A DNA stretch of 64,000 nucleotides from Dermanyssus gallinae (Eukaryota > Arthropoda > Arachnida > Mesostigmata > Dermanyssidae), in assembly GCA_003439945.1 (NCBI GenBank), contig QVRM01001496.1, positions 357,599-421,598 of the forward strand. The letters run 5' to 3'. Below the pieces are notes generated by a model that did not search any database, was not told where the DNA came from, and worked only from the letters and a program-made list of their open reading frames with translations. Shown here in pieces: positions 1 to 9,626 of this stretch. The position numbers and the translations under genes were made by a program. Each line of letters begins with the position of its first letter. Within the stretch, counting starts at the first letter, position 1.

Positions 1-191
1 CGCTGCCAAAACAAAGCATGCTTTAATGCAAGTGAAGTGCTTACGGGAAACAGCTGTATACGTTTAAACCATCCAATTGGTCAAAGTTAGTCAGGATAGA
101 TAAATAATACTACTAGTAGTTGGACGCATTGCAATCTAATTTATCTACAATTTATATTACATGTATATTTTAATTTATATACATAGATATA

Positions 192-1513
192 CGAGGTGTG
201 TTCAAAAAGTATCGCGATGTTTGCATTTTCGCGGGTTACGTATATTCGAATTTAGATTTTTTGTGGCGTTATGTTGGTACTCATGTCTCTCACTTATGCC
301 GACAAGCTCGGCCATTTTGAATGTTCACTTAATTGTTGACAGCTGCTTTGCTTGCACGTGTTTTGGATCGTCTTCGATTTTTACCTATTCAAAAAAATTG
401 ATCAAAGAACCTGTATCAAATTTTGTGTGAAAAACGAAATTAGGTGCGCGGATGCATTCCGAATGTTGACTGTGGCATACGGAGAAGCTACCTTGGACCG
501 AAGCAACGTTTATCGGTGGTACAAAATGTTCTCAGAAGGCCGAGAAGATGTGAACGACGAAGAGCGTGCCGGACGCCCGAGCACTTCAACAACAGACGAA
601 AAAATTAATGAAGTGGAGAAAATGGTATTGGCCAATCGTCGAATCACCGTTAGAGAAGTTGCTGAGGACCTAAACATATCGATTGGCTCGTGCCATTCGA
701 TTTTTATCAATGATTTGGGCATGAGACGGGTCGCCGCGAAATTCGTACCAAAATTGCTCAATTGCGACCAAAAACAGCATCGCATGAACATTGCTAATGA
801 GATGTTGGACTCTGTCCGCGACGACGCAAATTTGCTCCAGAGGGTCATAACTGGTGACGAATCGTGGGTTTATGGTTATGACGTGGAAACCAAAGCTCAA
901 TCATCTCAATAGAAGCTGCCGCACGAACCAAGACCGAAAAAAGCGCGCCAAGTTCGGTCGAATGTGAACGTTTTGCTGACAGTTTTCTTCGATTGCAGGG
1001 GCGTGGTGCATCATGAGTTCTTGCCACAGGGTAGAACGGTCAATAAGGAATATTACCTGCAAGTTATGCGCAATTTGCGCGAAGCAATCCGCCAGAAACG
1101 CCCGGATTTGTGGAAGAACAAAAATTGGCTTTTGCACCGCGATAACGCCCCTGCTCACACATCGTTGCTTGTGCGCGAGTTTTTGGCCAAAAACAACACA
1201 CTAATGATGCCGCAGCCACCGTATTCCCCAGATCTGGCCCCCTGTGACTTTTTCTTGTTCCCTAAACTGAAGAGGCCCATGAAAGGACGACGTTACGCTA
1301 CGCTTGACGAGATAAAGACGGCATCGAAGGAGGAGCTGAAAAATATTTAAAAAAAATGGTTTTCTGAAGTGCTTCGAAGATTGGAAAAACCGTTGGCACA
1401 AGTGTATAATATCTCATGGGGATTACTTTGAAGGGGACAAAATAGATATTCATGAATAAATGAATATTTTTTGAAAAAACACAAAAGTCGCGATACTTTT
1501 TGAACACCTGCCT
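192..1513 (+). mobile_element. Mariner element M1, decayed copy
   Basis: A Tc1/mariner element of about 1.32 kb. The left terminal inverted repeat begins cgaggtgtgttcaaaaagt directly after a TA at 190-191. The right repeat is recognisable (cgatactttttgaacac at 1491-1507), but its outermost bases differ from the left end and from the M2 copy at 8.3 kb, so the right boundary is approximate. By eye the body is about 98% identical to M2. It carries a transposase gene with several lesions and is presumably immobile unless mobilised in trans; the damaged right end may prevent even that. Confidence 0.93.
397..1459 (+). pseudogene. Mariner (DD34D) transposase pseudogene in M1
   Basis: This is the transposase gene of M1, which in an intact copy would cut and paste the element at TA sites. 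Aligned to the intact copy at 8511-9572 it shows a lost start (ATT at 397-399 where the other has ATG), a nonsense codon TAG at 910-912 where the other copy has TGG, and a one-base length change with an in-frame TAA at about 1348-1350. The N-terminal paired HTH region (for example VYRWYKMFSEGREDV), the first catalytic block (TGDESWVYGYD), the second (HRDNAPAHTS) and the third (PYSPDLAPCDFFLFP) are all still legible across the broken frames. An upstream ATG at 352 keeps the 5' half open but is unlikely to be the native start. It is clearly a pseudogene. Confidence 0.92.
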
Positions 1514-1623
1514 ACTTCTGTTGACGCTGTCAAAACTGGCCCGCCTCCAGTCATCAGTAATCGTCTATGTGTCACTTTAATAATTACGACAGTGCCAGTG
1601 CCACCTTAAGCCTGCATACACCT

Positions 1624-1802
1624 AAAGTTTTCGGGCTGACCCACAGCCAAGATTTAACGTCCACGGTACTGTTTTTCACATTGCTTCATAGGCGGACCCC
1701 CATAAATACAAATGTGCAACGGTGGGGCTCGAACCCGCGCACCTATGTGTCTCCTCCGGCTGCGAGGCCGCAGACTTAAGCCACCACGCCACCGGGCTTG
1801 AC
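1624..1802 (-). mobile_element. SINE-A copy 1, tRNA-derived, with target-site duplication
   Basis: A tRNA-derived SINE in minus orientation. Read on the minus strand it has a box A-like tggcttaagtctgcgg and a box B ggttcgagcccc, followed by a non-tRNA body ending near cagcccgaaaactttagg, without a poly(A) tail. It is bounded by a perfect 16-bp direct repeat, aagcctgcatacacct, at 1608-1623 and 1803-1818. This is the expected mark of LINE-assisted target-primed insertion. Further copies lie at 5.6, 50.4 and 53.2 kb. The perfect duplication implies a fairly recent insertion. It is not a functional tRNA, because no acceptor stem can be formed. Confidence 0.85.
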
Positions 1803-1924
1803 AAGCCTGCATACACCTGCGGAATTACAATTGACCGCTAAAATTGCGACAAATAACGGCCTTTGTCGCAGCATATCCGTCTTCCGCGAAACTGACTGAG
1901 CGCGCCACGCAGCCGTATCCTCTC

Positions 1925-2040
1925 TTCATGATCTCTTTGAAGAAATCACAAAAATTGTTTGCCAAGGGTGGTTCAAGCTGCCCCGTGCTTGTAGTACACC
2001 TAACTGGCCACGAGCTTATTTCTCTCGGAAGAAAGGGCAG
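1925..2040. repeat. Dispersed repeat F, copy 1
   Basis: A stretch of about 115 bp that recurs with moderate divergence at 26464-26575 in the same orientation (shared words include ttcatgat, aaatcacaaa, tttgccaa, tcaagctgc, gtagt/gcacct). On the minus strand both copies can be read as a similar short peptide (QLEPPLANNFCDFFKEIMK here, QLEAPLANYICDLFEEIMK there), so it may be a piece of a repeated coding sequence such as a transposon ORF. The family is not recognised. Confidence 0.5.
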
Positions 2041-2373
2041 GACCTGACTTACCTCTCTTATCATCAATCATGGGAGCCAGGCGTACCGCCTCGCAGGTGA
2101 CTCGTTACCTGTTCGTCGCTGAGCAGGTGGTTCGCTCCCCGACAAGGTGGCACAACGTAGGCTGAGGGCTTCCGTTCTGCTCTTTCGAGCGGTCGAATTT
2201 CTTCCCGCCTAGCGTATTCACGCCTGTCGTCATAGCTTTATGTAAGCTTTTCTACGGTTGAAATAGCCAAGCCTGCGTCTGACTACAAGCTGCGGTGGTT
2301 CCCTCACCTTTACCTGGCGCAAGAGCTCGGGCACCTCACGGTGGGCAAGATAGCAAGCCTGAGAAATCCACTG

Positions 2374-3164
2374 TCATGATCTCCTCTGGCCCGTTTTCTT
2401 CCACTTGTCTGCACTTTTCATGGTTCTCTCAAGTATTTTACAACAAGCATCCACATCACGGCCCACCTCGAGGCTATCAACGGCTAAAAGTGCAACTTGC
2501 AACTGCTGACACCGGTAGGTGCTTTCTTGCAGCCACCTTAAGAGCGTCAAAGCTTTTAATATCGCCATCGACCACGTTATGAAACAGTAGGTCATTGGTA
2601 CTACTTCTCTTATGACGTGTGGTTTCGCGTGCATTTGCACATCTCAGACCAAAATGTTCCATCAACTGGAGCAGCACCTTCCTTTTATCATTAGTCGATC
2701 AATACAGCCACCTCTGCCGAGCTAAGATTTGGGAGAATGTAAAAAACGACTCTGCTCACCCTCATAGCTGAGAGGCCCACACAAATATCGTTTTTCCTCA
2801 TACACTGCGCCGGCAATAAACGTTTATGTAGGTAGGTTGATAATCTACCCTCTGGTCTACCACTGCCTCACGCGGGTAGAACTGCCAGCTGGTGGAGCCA
2901 GTGCTGCATATAATCTATATGCAGTTCCTCCAGCTGGTAAGTCTCCGTTAGGAGTGCAATGTCCACCATTGTAAGCATATCAAGTAGCTCTAGGTCTACT
3001 GCTCCTCTTAGTCTCTCACAGTTCCAAACAAGCAGCTGCGGAAACCTGGTAGTTTCAGCGTTGGCATCTTCAGATCTGTTCAGTGGCTTGTGAATAGCCG
3101 GACCGCTAGGCGCACTCAAGCTTTCCATAAAAACAAATTTTCGTAGGAAGCACCTCGAGCCCAA
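2374..3164 (-). pseudogene. LINE apurinic endonuclease domain remnant
   Basis: This is the degraded endonuclease part of a non-LTR retrotransposon ORF2, which in an intact element nicks target DNA to prime reverse transcription. On the minus strand the N-terminal signature LLVWNCERLRG followed by VDIALLTETYQ is visible around 2960-3040. After several stops and frame changes the C-terminal part follows (LLQLMEHFGLRCANAR, STNDLLFHN), ending with HLPVSAV in place of the usual SDHxPV. The segment ends near AVDSLEVGRDVDACCKILER, beyond which no reverse transcriptase is seen. The clade cannot be fixed; the WNC and TET motifs fit the R1/I/Jockey groups. It is inactive. Confidence 0.7.
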
Positions 3165-3242
3165 CGACGAAACAGGATATCTTTGGGCCAGAATTCACTC
3201 TTGCTGCACTACGCGTAGTCGCCGTCACCCAGCACTACACAG

Positions 3243-3745
3243 CACTACACCGCTGTGAGAGGCCGACCCATCAAGGAGGTGGTCTCCCATATGATGACTT
3301 CGGCGGAGGCATGGAGGGAGGCGACGAACTTGTTCGACGCTGTTTTGACACTCAAGACAGCCAAGGAAACGGCCAGGCGGGAGAGGTTTGAGCGGGTCTC
3401 TCGGGAGAGTGGTCGAGACGAGGAGCCGAGGGAGGGGGGAGGGGGTGGGGAGCAGCCAGGCCCTCATGGTCTCGACGCACCCTCACAGGACGGATTACAA
3501 AATGGCATCCCCCTATCCAACCGCAGGTAGACATGCGGGATGATAGTCAGGAATAGAGCTGATTGAAGGAGAACGGCAGAGACGCCTCTCCCACGGCTTC
3601 GCTGTAATGCCAAAGTAATACCGAGCCTGGAGGGGTAGGGAGGAATCCGGGTTTAGTGGGTTTGCGGGTCTCACACTAGTCACGCAGGCTGCTAGTGGCG
3701 CATGTGCATCATGCATTCCCGAAACCTCCCAGAACAACAAAAAAA
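3243..3745 (+). mobile_element. 5'-truncated LINE 3' end with poly(A) and target duplication
   Basis: A short LINE insertion on the plus strand containing only the end of ORF2 and the 3' untranslated region. It closes with an A-rich tail (acaacaaaaaaaa), after which agcactacacag (3746-3757) repeats the sequence at 3231-3242 and gives a 12-bp target duplication. The target itself has a 10-bp tandem repeat (agcactacac twice), so the exact 5' boundary may be 3243 or 3251. The same 3' region (ccaaagtaataccgagcctgg and flanks) recurs in minus orientation at 9761-10069 and 55098-55263, each with its own target duplication. The family was therefore active in this lineage. Confidence 0.85.
3255..3530 (+). 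pseudogene. C-terminal end of LINE ORF2 (partial)
   Basis: This is the last ~90 residues of a LINE ORF2 inside the truncated insertion. The readable part (EVVSHMMTSAEAWREATNL then FDAVLTLKTAKETARRERF) looks like the tail that follows the zinc-knuckle region in R1-like ORF2 proteins. It is followed by a glycine-rich, low-complexity end and a TAG at 3528-3530. There is no native start; the fragment is open only because the insertion is 5'-truncated. A comparable tail occurs at the end of the R1-like remnant near 19.3-19.45 kb. It is not expected to be translated into anything functional. Confidence 0.6.
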
Positions 3746-4302
3746 AGCACTACACAGAACACGGGCTTTACTTCCTTGCGTCCGCATTTTAAATACCGCT
3801 GTTGGGTGACTCACAGGATCCGCACGACACAAACTGTGTGTCCTCGGGGGGCACCGGCTCTAGGCAACCCCCGTGACCACAGTCGAACAGTCCTGGTTAC
3901 AAATAACCAGTTGCTCTCCCACTTTAAACGAGATCGAATACTTTGCACATTCAATTTTATAATTTTTTTAAATGAGAACTAAAGCATTGTATAATGCAGT
4001 TCCTTTAATAAACCACGATTTGAATCTTGAATCTTGAAATCTTGAGTATCACGGTAGCAGACGAAAAACGTCTGTCAAGGACACGTCTGTGTCGGCAAAG
4101 AACAATTCTTGGACCCTAAATTAATGTACTATACGCATGCGATAACACTGAAACTGCTGCGGTGCCCGAAGCCGGATCAGTTAAAGTATATCCGGTCTAC
4201 ATACAAATCGTACACTTAGGTAGATGCAACGCTACATATAGGTACATTGCGATCCGTCTCTACGAATTCTGCGACTGTAGTTGAGATAAGGTCGGGCTTA
4301 AA

Positions 4303-4521
4303 TATATATGCAGAGATTAATTTGCTATATCCAATCTTTGCATATATGTGTCTGTCCAAAGTGTCTACATATGGAGGGAGTATTATAGCTGTTTCTGTCG
4401 CTCTTTTCACCTGCAGACTTTAACCACCAGCATGTCTAGAGAACGAAAAAAATGCCGGGTGTTGGTTATTTGTTTACATTTGCATTTAAAAGTTTTCAAT
4501 TCGCCGCTTTACGAGTCCCGC

Positions 4522-4556
<35 letters not shown>

Positions 4557-4790
4557 GAGATTAATTTGCTATATCCAATCTTTGCATATATGTGTCTGTC
4601 CAAAGTACCTACATATGGAGATTGTATTATAGCTGGTTCTGTCGCTCTTTCGACCCGCAGACTTTAACCACCGACATGTCTAGAGAACGAAAAAATGCCG
4701 GGTGTTGGTTATTTGTTTAGATTTGCATTTAAAAGTTTTCAATTCGCCGCTTCACAAGTTCTTCAATTTATATATATATATATATTGTCC
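4303..4790. repeat. Two-copy tandem duplication, 244-bp unit, with (TA)n at the joint
   Basis: Two head-to-tail copies of a 244-bp unit. Both carry cagagattaatttgctat, ccaatctttgcatatatg, gcatgtctagagaacg (gacatgtctagagaacg in the second) and gttttcaattcgccgctt in the same order, with scattered substitutions. A (TA)n tract of about 29 bp lies at 4525-4553 between the copies and a shorter one ends the second copy. Short open frames in the copies are not convincing genes. Confidence 0.88.
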
Positions 4791-5622
4791 AAGCTTGGCG
4801 CAAAAGAGTGTTTGAAAGCCACTTGCAGTTGTCGTTTGTGCCTTCGTCGGAGTACTGCAGTCGGACGCAATGTCATTCACAGCAGGTCGGCCTTGTTGCC
4901 TCTCCACAGTCGCGTGCCGTCGCTTTGAGAGACGGACATTTCCATTTGAACTTTCCCGACCTGAACGACAAAAAGGATGGCATGTAGAAGAAACGCAGCA
5001 AGGAACGAGACTCTAAACGGACTGTGGCGTATCTGGGTGAAGCGGGGGCGGCCCTAGATTGACCTTACTTATCCTTTCATTTGCAGGTTCTGTTCGCAGA
5101 TTTCCAATAAGCACCTAAAGTAAGGACGTGTTTTGGAAGATAGAACGCCATAAAAGCAGCAAACTGGACGAGTGTGTTTTTAGAAGTATAGTGAACCGAA
5201 ATGGCGCGTGGGAGAACGTTCTCAATGACTGATTCTGGCAAAGATATAAAACTACGCGGGATTCCCGTTGCGTTAAATTAGGCTGCATCCCGATACGAAC
5301 CCGCAGGTTTCAATATATATATAACTCCTGGTAAGTTGGTACATGCTATGCGTCTGGTGTATTTATTTATACACCATAAACGATATTTTTAACTGCAAGC
5401 AGCACGCATGTAAGCATTCTTGGGTCGGCGTCCTGCTTCTATTATCCGAGCTAGACACACGGAAAGCCTGGAACTTGGTGCTGAGTGAACAATATAGTAA
5501 TAGCAAAAACAAAAGAAGTAATAAAACAAACCAAAATATTGTCGACTACGGTATTGAAGTCGAGTAGCCACGGACTGGGTGACTCCGCATTCTAAACGTC
5601 ATACTTTGCTGACTTGGAAAAA
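4791..5622. other. No recognisable gene
   Basis: Nothing identifiable was found in this stretch. There is a plausible splice-acceptor-like tract (tcctttcatttgcag near 5075-5089), but no coding exon with recognisable similarity follows it. The short open frame at 5343-5567 has no visible domain. Confidence 0.4.
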
Positions 5623-5735
5623 CTTTTTTGGGCTGACTCTCAGCTAACCTTTAACGCTTACAGAGTTTTTTTCGTTGCATTGTTTCGGAAGACGGACCCA
5701 TAAATACAAATGTGCACCGGCGGGGATCAAAATCT
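5623..5735 (-). mobile_element. SINE-A copy 2, truncated and diverged
   Basis: This is the 3' body of SINE-A in minus orientation. It matches the 1.6-kb copy through gacggacccataaatacaaatgtgcac and the gggctgac tail. The tRNA-related head with box A is absent and box B is degraded, so transcription by pol III is unlikely. Confidence 0.65.
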
Positions 5736-6059
5736 CTCTCTGCTATTTTTGAGGCGAACGAAATGGAGATGACAGACGAGAAACAAGTTTATACCGCGGT
5801 ACATTGCCTGAAGGAACGCTGGAAAAGATGTTTTGCAAGTTGGTTATAAAAAGAAGTTTAAGAAATTTAGTCGGGTGATAAATTATACCAAAATTGGGCC
5901 TACGTTGTTTTGCCCTACCCAAAGGGCTGCTCAGGTTCAGATACTAAAACTTAAGAGAACTTAAGTGTTACTCTCGGAGACATTACATGTCTGGACTCAA
6001 CTTTACATGCAACGCTTTGATTCCGTGATCGCTAAGATATTCTTACGTCCAATTTACGT

Positions 6060-6460
6060 GCAGTATTGCATCTAGTTGTCGACTCAGAGTGTTTGCTGGG
6101 AGGTCTTTTCACGGCGTATAAGAGGCTATTAGTGCCAGTTCTTTGTTATGGTATTCCTATATGGGGGATTTGTAATAGGGGTAGAACTTACAGGGCGGAA
6201 GTCGTTCAGAATGCTGCTCTTAAAACAATTTTCAACTTGCGTCGTATGGATTCAGTCCGTAAGTGTTTTCACGACGTCAGGCATTTGCTGCAAAAAAATA
6301 TACAGGGTAAAAATTGCTTTGCCTTTGTTTAAGATGCATAGGATAAGTTATTCCGGAAGATGCTCTATAGCAGTTGCTGGTCGGTGTACGACTCGGCTTA
6401 CAATGGATTTTCTAAGACCGATATCTCTAAGGGAGTCCACCTGTTATTCACACGTGTAAA
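6060..6460 (+). pseudogene. Non-LTR reverse transcriptase C-terminal remnant (CR1/Jockey-like)
   Basis: This is the thumb region of a LINE reverse transcriptase. The plus-strand frame 6066-6332 reads LLVPVLCYGIPIWGICNRG and then VVQNAALKTIFNLRRMDSVR, the usual pattern in which a leucine-rich helix is followed by YG.E.WG and then QN.ALR.I. A frame change near 6310 moves the similarity into the next frame (KIALPLFKMHRISYSGR). There is no YADD box upstream within reach, so the copy is 5'-truncated or decayed. A CR1 or Jockey-group origin is likely from the motif spacing, but the clade is uncertain. Confidence 0.7.
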
Positions 6461-6534
6461 CTCTGCAGACTTTCGAAAGTTTGCGTGGCCACCTCAGTCA
6501 GAATATTTATACCGCGAGGGACCGACTGAGCTCC

Positions 6535-6822
6535 TCCTTCTTTTTTAACGTTCTGACAACCACGTTTTAGACGCTCGTAATGGGCTAAGTTGCCTGTGGC
6601 ACGATGTCTTCTAAATGCATCTATCGTCATCGCGTTCTCGTTACTGGATTTATTAGGTTTTCTCCAGCATATGTATGTAGCAGCAGGGCAATGACAACCG
6701 CGTCCAAGAAATACAACCGCCAAGACCGGGGCTCGAACTCATGATTGTTTTGCTAACTATGGTTGCCACGGCAACGCCCAGTTCCAAACGGTGCGTTAGC
6801 CGCCCAAGCCACCGCCGCTACA
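6535..6822 (-). mobile_element. SINE-B copy 1
   Basis: A tRNA-related SINE of about 285 bp in minus orientation. On the minus strand it starts near tgtagcggcggtggcttggg (box A-like), continues with ggcgttgccgtggcaacc, has a box B-like gagttcgagcccc, and ends with an A-rich tail (gttaaaaaagaagg). A second full copy in plus orientation lies at 59069-59336, matching along its whole length. The two boxes are farther apart than in a tRNA, so the head is tRNA-derived rather than a tRNA gene. It inserted between two different LINE remnants. Confidence 0.78.
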
Positions 6823-6859
6823 AACATTTTGTGGGCTATATTTGACAGGAGTACCGACA

Positions 6860-7543
6860 GGCCATAGTTGCATGCAGATGACATTGGGGTCGCTCTTCAG
6901 GACCTGGGTGCCATCAAGCGCATCACTTTATTAGTAGAGGTGTTTCTTCCTTCTTCTGTTGTTCTAAGGGGGCTGAAGAAAAAAGAAAAAAATTCTTTTT
7001 TTTGACGCTACACGGCGTGGTGTACCGCTGGCAACAACTGCCGCTGTGCCGCGTGTGGAATAAGATCTCAGTGTCGTACTAGCCGGTCAGGTTTCTTCTT
7101 CAGAGACGCATGCCAATGACGCATGCGAGAAAGGGGCATCAAGTAGGCGCAGCCTACGCGCATGTGGCCGACGCTTCGACCTTCACCCATGCCGCGTGTG
7201 GCGAGACGTGGTGGTGGTGGTGTGTTCGACTGCAGAGTCATATCGCACTCAGCCAGTAGTGCGTTCCTCTGGACGCCGCCGCCTAGAAAAAGGGGTCTGT
7301 CAGTTAGCCTATTCGGGGGTTCGGTTGCCCTATTCGAGCTTGTCCCAAAAGTGCTCACCGTCGTCTTCGTACTCATCTTCGACCGCAATCTTCTTTCAAC
7401 TTCCGTCAACTCTTTCCGGTATCTAGGGCTTCAGCTTCATCATACTGGGACGATCGCAACTGCGCACATTGTCGTCACAGTGCGCACAGCCCTAGTCTCT
7501 TTTCATAAAGAGATTGTTCCAAGCCTGATGTATAATCTTGACA
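6860..7543 (+). pseudogene. Non-LTR reverse transcriptase remnant with degenerate YADD box
   Basis: This is a heavily decayed LINE RT on the plus strand. LHADDIGVALQDLGAIKRI at about 6869-6925 matches the catalytic FADD/YADD motif C with its following helix. Further downstream NSFRYLGLQLHHTGTI (about 7410-7460) matches the conserved FxYLG motif. The intervening sequence contains stops and T-rich and GC-rich filler, and the fragment stops at a small insertion at 7544. It is non-functional. It could come from the same group as the fragment at the right edge of the window. Confidence 0.55.
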
Positions 7544-7670
7544 GAGTTTGAGAACACTTCACTTTCTCGCCACACATAAATGACTGTGTGCCGCCGTTCA
7601 CTACCGCCGACGTGTCGCGCGACAGCCGCAGCGTCGCCACACAGTCATTGATGTATCATACACATCATTT
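7544..7670. mobile_element. 127-bp insertion with inverted repeat between near-identical direct repeats
   Basis: The 16-mers atgtataatcttgaca (7528-7543) and atgtataatctggaca (7671-7686) differ at one base and bracket 127 bp. Within it a perfect 12-bp inverted repeat, aatgactgtgtg (7579-7590) and cacacagtcatt (7638-7649), could form a stem. This looks like a small non-autonomous insertion, either a truncated retroposed RNA or a miniature element. No family is recognised. Confidence 0.5.
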
Positions 7671-7699
7671 ATGTATAATCTGGACACCCCGCTGAAATA

Positions 7700-8152
7700 T
7701 CTTAATCACTCCGCAGCCACAGCTCGCATTGCCATAAGTTTGGCACCAAAATGATAGTCATGGAATGTGCGTCTGTCTGAATGTGTTAGTTTAGGCGCTG
7801 TGAGTGGTCGTAGGGTATTGATTTTAGGGTATTTGGTGTGAAAGCTAATAAAAGAACTCCTTTTTTTGCGAATTCTGTTCTGAACGACTATGTCGCATCT
7901 TTTGGCCGGCGTCATATGTTCTTCGAGGGAAGCAGCACGAACACAACGGTGTGCTTAGTTTCTGCATAGGAGGACTAGTTGTCTCGCAATTGCACATTTT
8001 GTGCTCATATGTCGAGCAAAAACACCAGTGTCACAAGTTGCAGTAATTTCACTCTCACACCGAAACAAGACCAGGTTTCATTGGAACAAAAGGTTTGCCT
8101 CTCAAGACAAGCTTTAGAATTCTATATATCGCTCTCGGGAACGTTCTGGGAA

Positions 8153-8157
<5 letters not shown>
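7700..8157. mobile_element. Family E inverted-repeat element, rearranged copy
   Basis: The segment 7968-8157 matches 59784-59977 of the fuller copy (shared tctcgcaattgca, then gtcgagcaaaaacacc-like sequence) and ends with the same terminal sequence ccct before a (TA)n tract. The segment at about 7700-7870 matches 59480-59640 of that copy, but in opposite orientation (tgccaaacttatggcaatgc on the minus strand against tgccaaatatatggcgatcc). Copy 1 is therefore a rearranged or fused pair of fragments. The matched part can be read as GAKLMAMRAVAAE, against DAKYMAIRSVVTEWL in the other copy, but no transposase is identified. Confidence 0.55.
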
Positions 8158-8190
<33 letters not shown>

Positions 8191-8273
8191 TCCGCTTAGT
8201 GATCGTACTTCAAAAAAATAGTTTAGTTTTAATGCAACCACAGAGTACACCATTAAGTACACCACATACCTCT

Positions 8274-8277
<4 letters not shown>

Positions 8278-8305
<28 letters not shown>
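8278..8305. repeat. (TA)n microsatellite, left flank of mariner M2
   Basis: A pure TA dinucleotide tract that runs straight into the left terminal repeat of M2. The TA at 8304-8305 would be the target duplication. Confidence 0.95.
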
Positions 8306-9626
8306 CGAGGTGTGTTAAAAAAGTATCGCGATTTTTGAATTTTCGCGGGTTACGTATATTCGAATTTCGATTTTTTGTGGCGTTATGTTGGTACTCATGT
8401 CTCTCACTTATGCCGACAAGCTTGGCCATTTTGAATGTTCACTTAATTGTTGACAGCTGCTTTGCTTGCTTGTGTTTTGGATCGTCTTCGATTTTTACCT
8501 ATTCAAAAAAATGGATCAAAGAACCTGTATCAAATTTTGTGTGAAAAACGAAATTAAGTGCGCGGATGCATTCCGAATGTTGACTGTGGCATACGGAGAA
8601 GCTACCTTGGACCGAAGCAACGTTTATCGGTGGTACAAAATGTTCTCAGAAGGCCGAGAAGATGTGAACGACGAAGAGCGTGCCGGACGCCCGAGCACTT
8701 CAACAACAGACGAAAAAATTAATGAAGTGGAGAAAATGGTATTGGCCAATCGTCGAATCACCGTTAGAGAAGTTGCTGAGGACCTAAACATATCGATTGG
8801 CTCGTGCCATTCGATTTTTATCAATGATTTGGGCATGAGACGGGTCGCCGCGAAATTCGTACCAAAATTGCTCAATTGCGACCAAAAACAGCATCGCATG
8901 AACATTGCTAATGAGATGTTGGACTCTGTCCGCGACGACCCAAATTTGCTCCAGAGGGTCATAACTGGTGACGAATCGTGGGTTTATGGTTATGACGTGG
9001 AAACCAAAGCTCAATCATCTCAATGGAAGCTGCCGCACGAACCAAGACCGAAAAAAGCGCGCCAAGTTCGGTCGAATGTGAAAGTTTTGCTGACAGTTTT
9101 CTTCGATTGCAGGGGCGTGGTGCATCATGAGTTCTTGCCACAGGGTAGAACGGTCAATAAGGAATATTACCTGCAAGTTATGCGCAATTTGCGCGAAGCA
9201 ATCCGCCAGAAACGCCCGGATTTGTGGAAGAACAAAAATTTGCTTTTGCACCACGATAACGCCCCTGCTCACACATCGTTGCTTGTGCGCGAGTTTTTGG
9301 CCAAAAACAACACACTAATGATGCCGCAGCCACCGTATTCCCCAGATCTGGCCCCCTGTGACTTTTTCTTGTTCCCTAAACTGAAGAGGCCCATGAAAGG
9401 ACGACGTTACGCTACGCTTGACGAGATAAAGACGGCATCGAAGGAGGAGCTGAACAAGATAAAAAAAAATGGTTTTTTGAAGTGCTTCGAAGATTGGAAA
9501 AACCGTTGGCACAAGTGTATAATATCTTATGGGGATTACTTTGAAGGGGACAAAATAGATATTCATGAATAAATGAATAATTTTTGAAAAAAACACAAAA
9601 GTCGCGATACTTTTTGAACACACCTC

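Noticed and set aside
510..1401. Antisense ORFs inside the mariner copies (also 8624-9669)
   Set aside because: They mirror the transposase gene in other frames and are nearly identical in both copies only because the element is.
2374..3745. Twin-priming (5' inversion) LINE: endonuclease part on minus next to ORF2 tail on plus
   Set aside because: The target duplication agcactacacag starts immediately before the plus-strand part (3231-3242), so the minus-strand endonuclease lies outside that insertion and is a separate relic.
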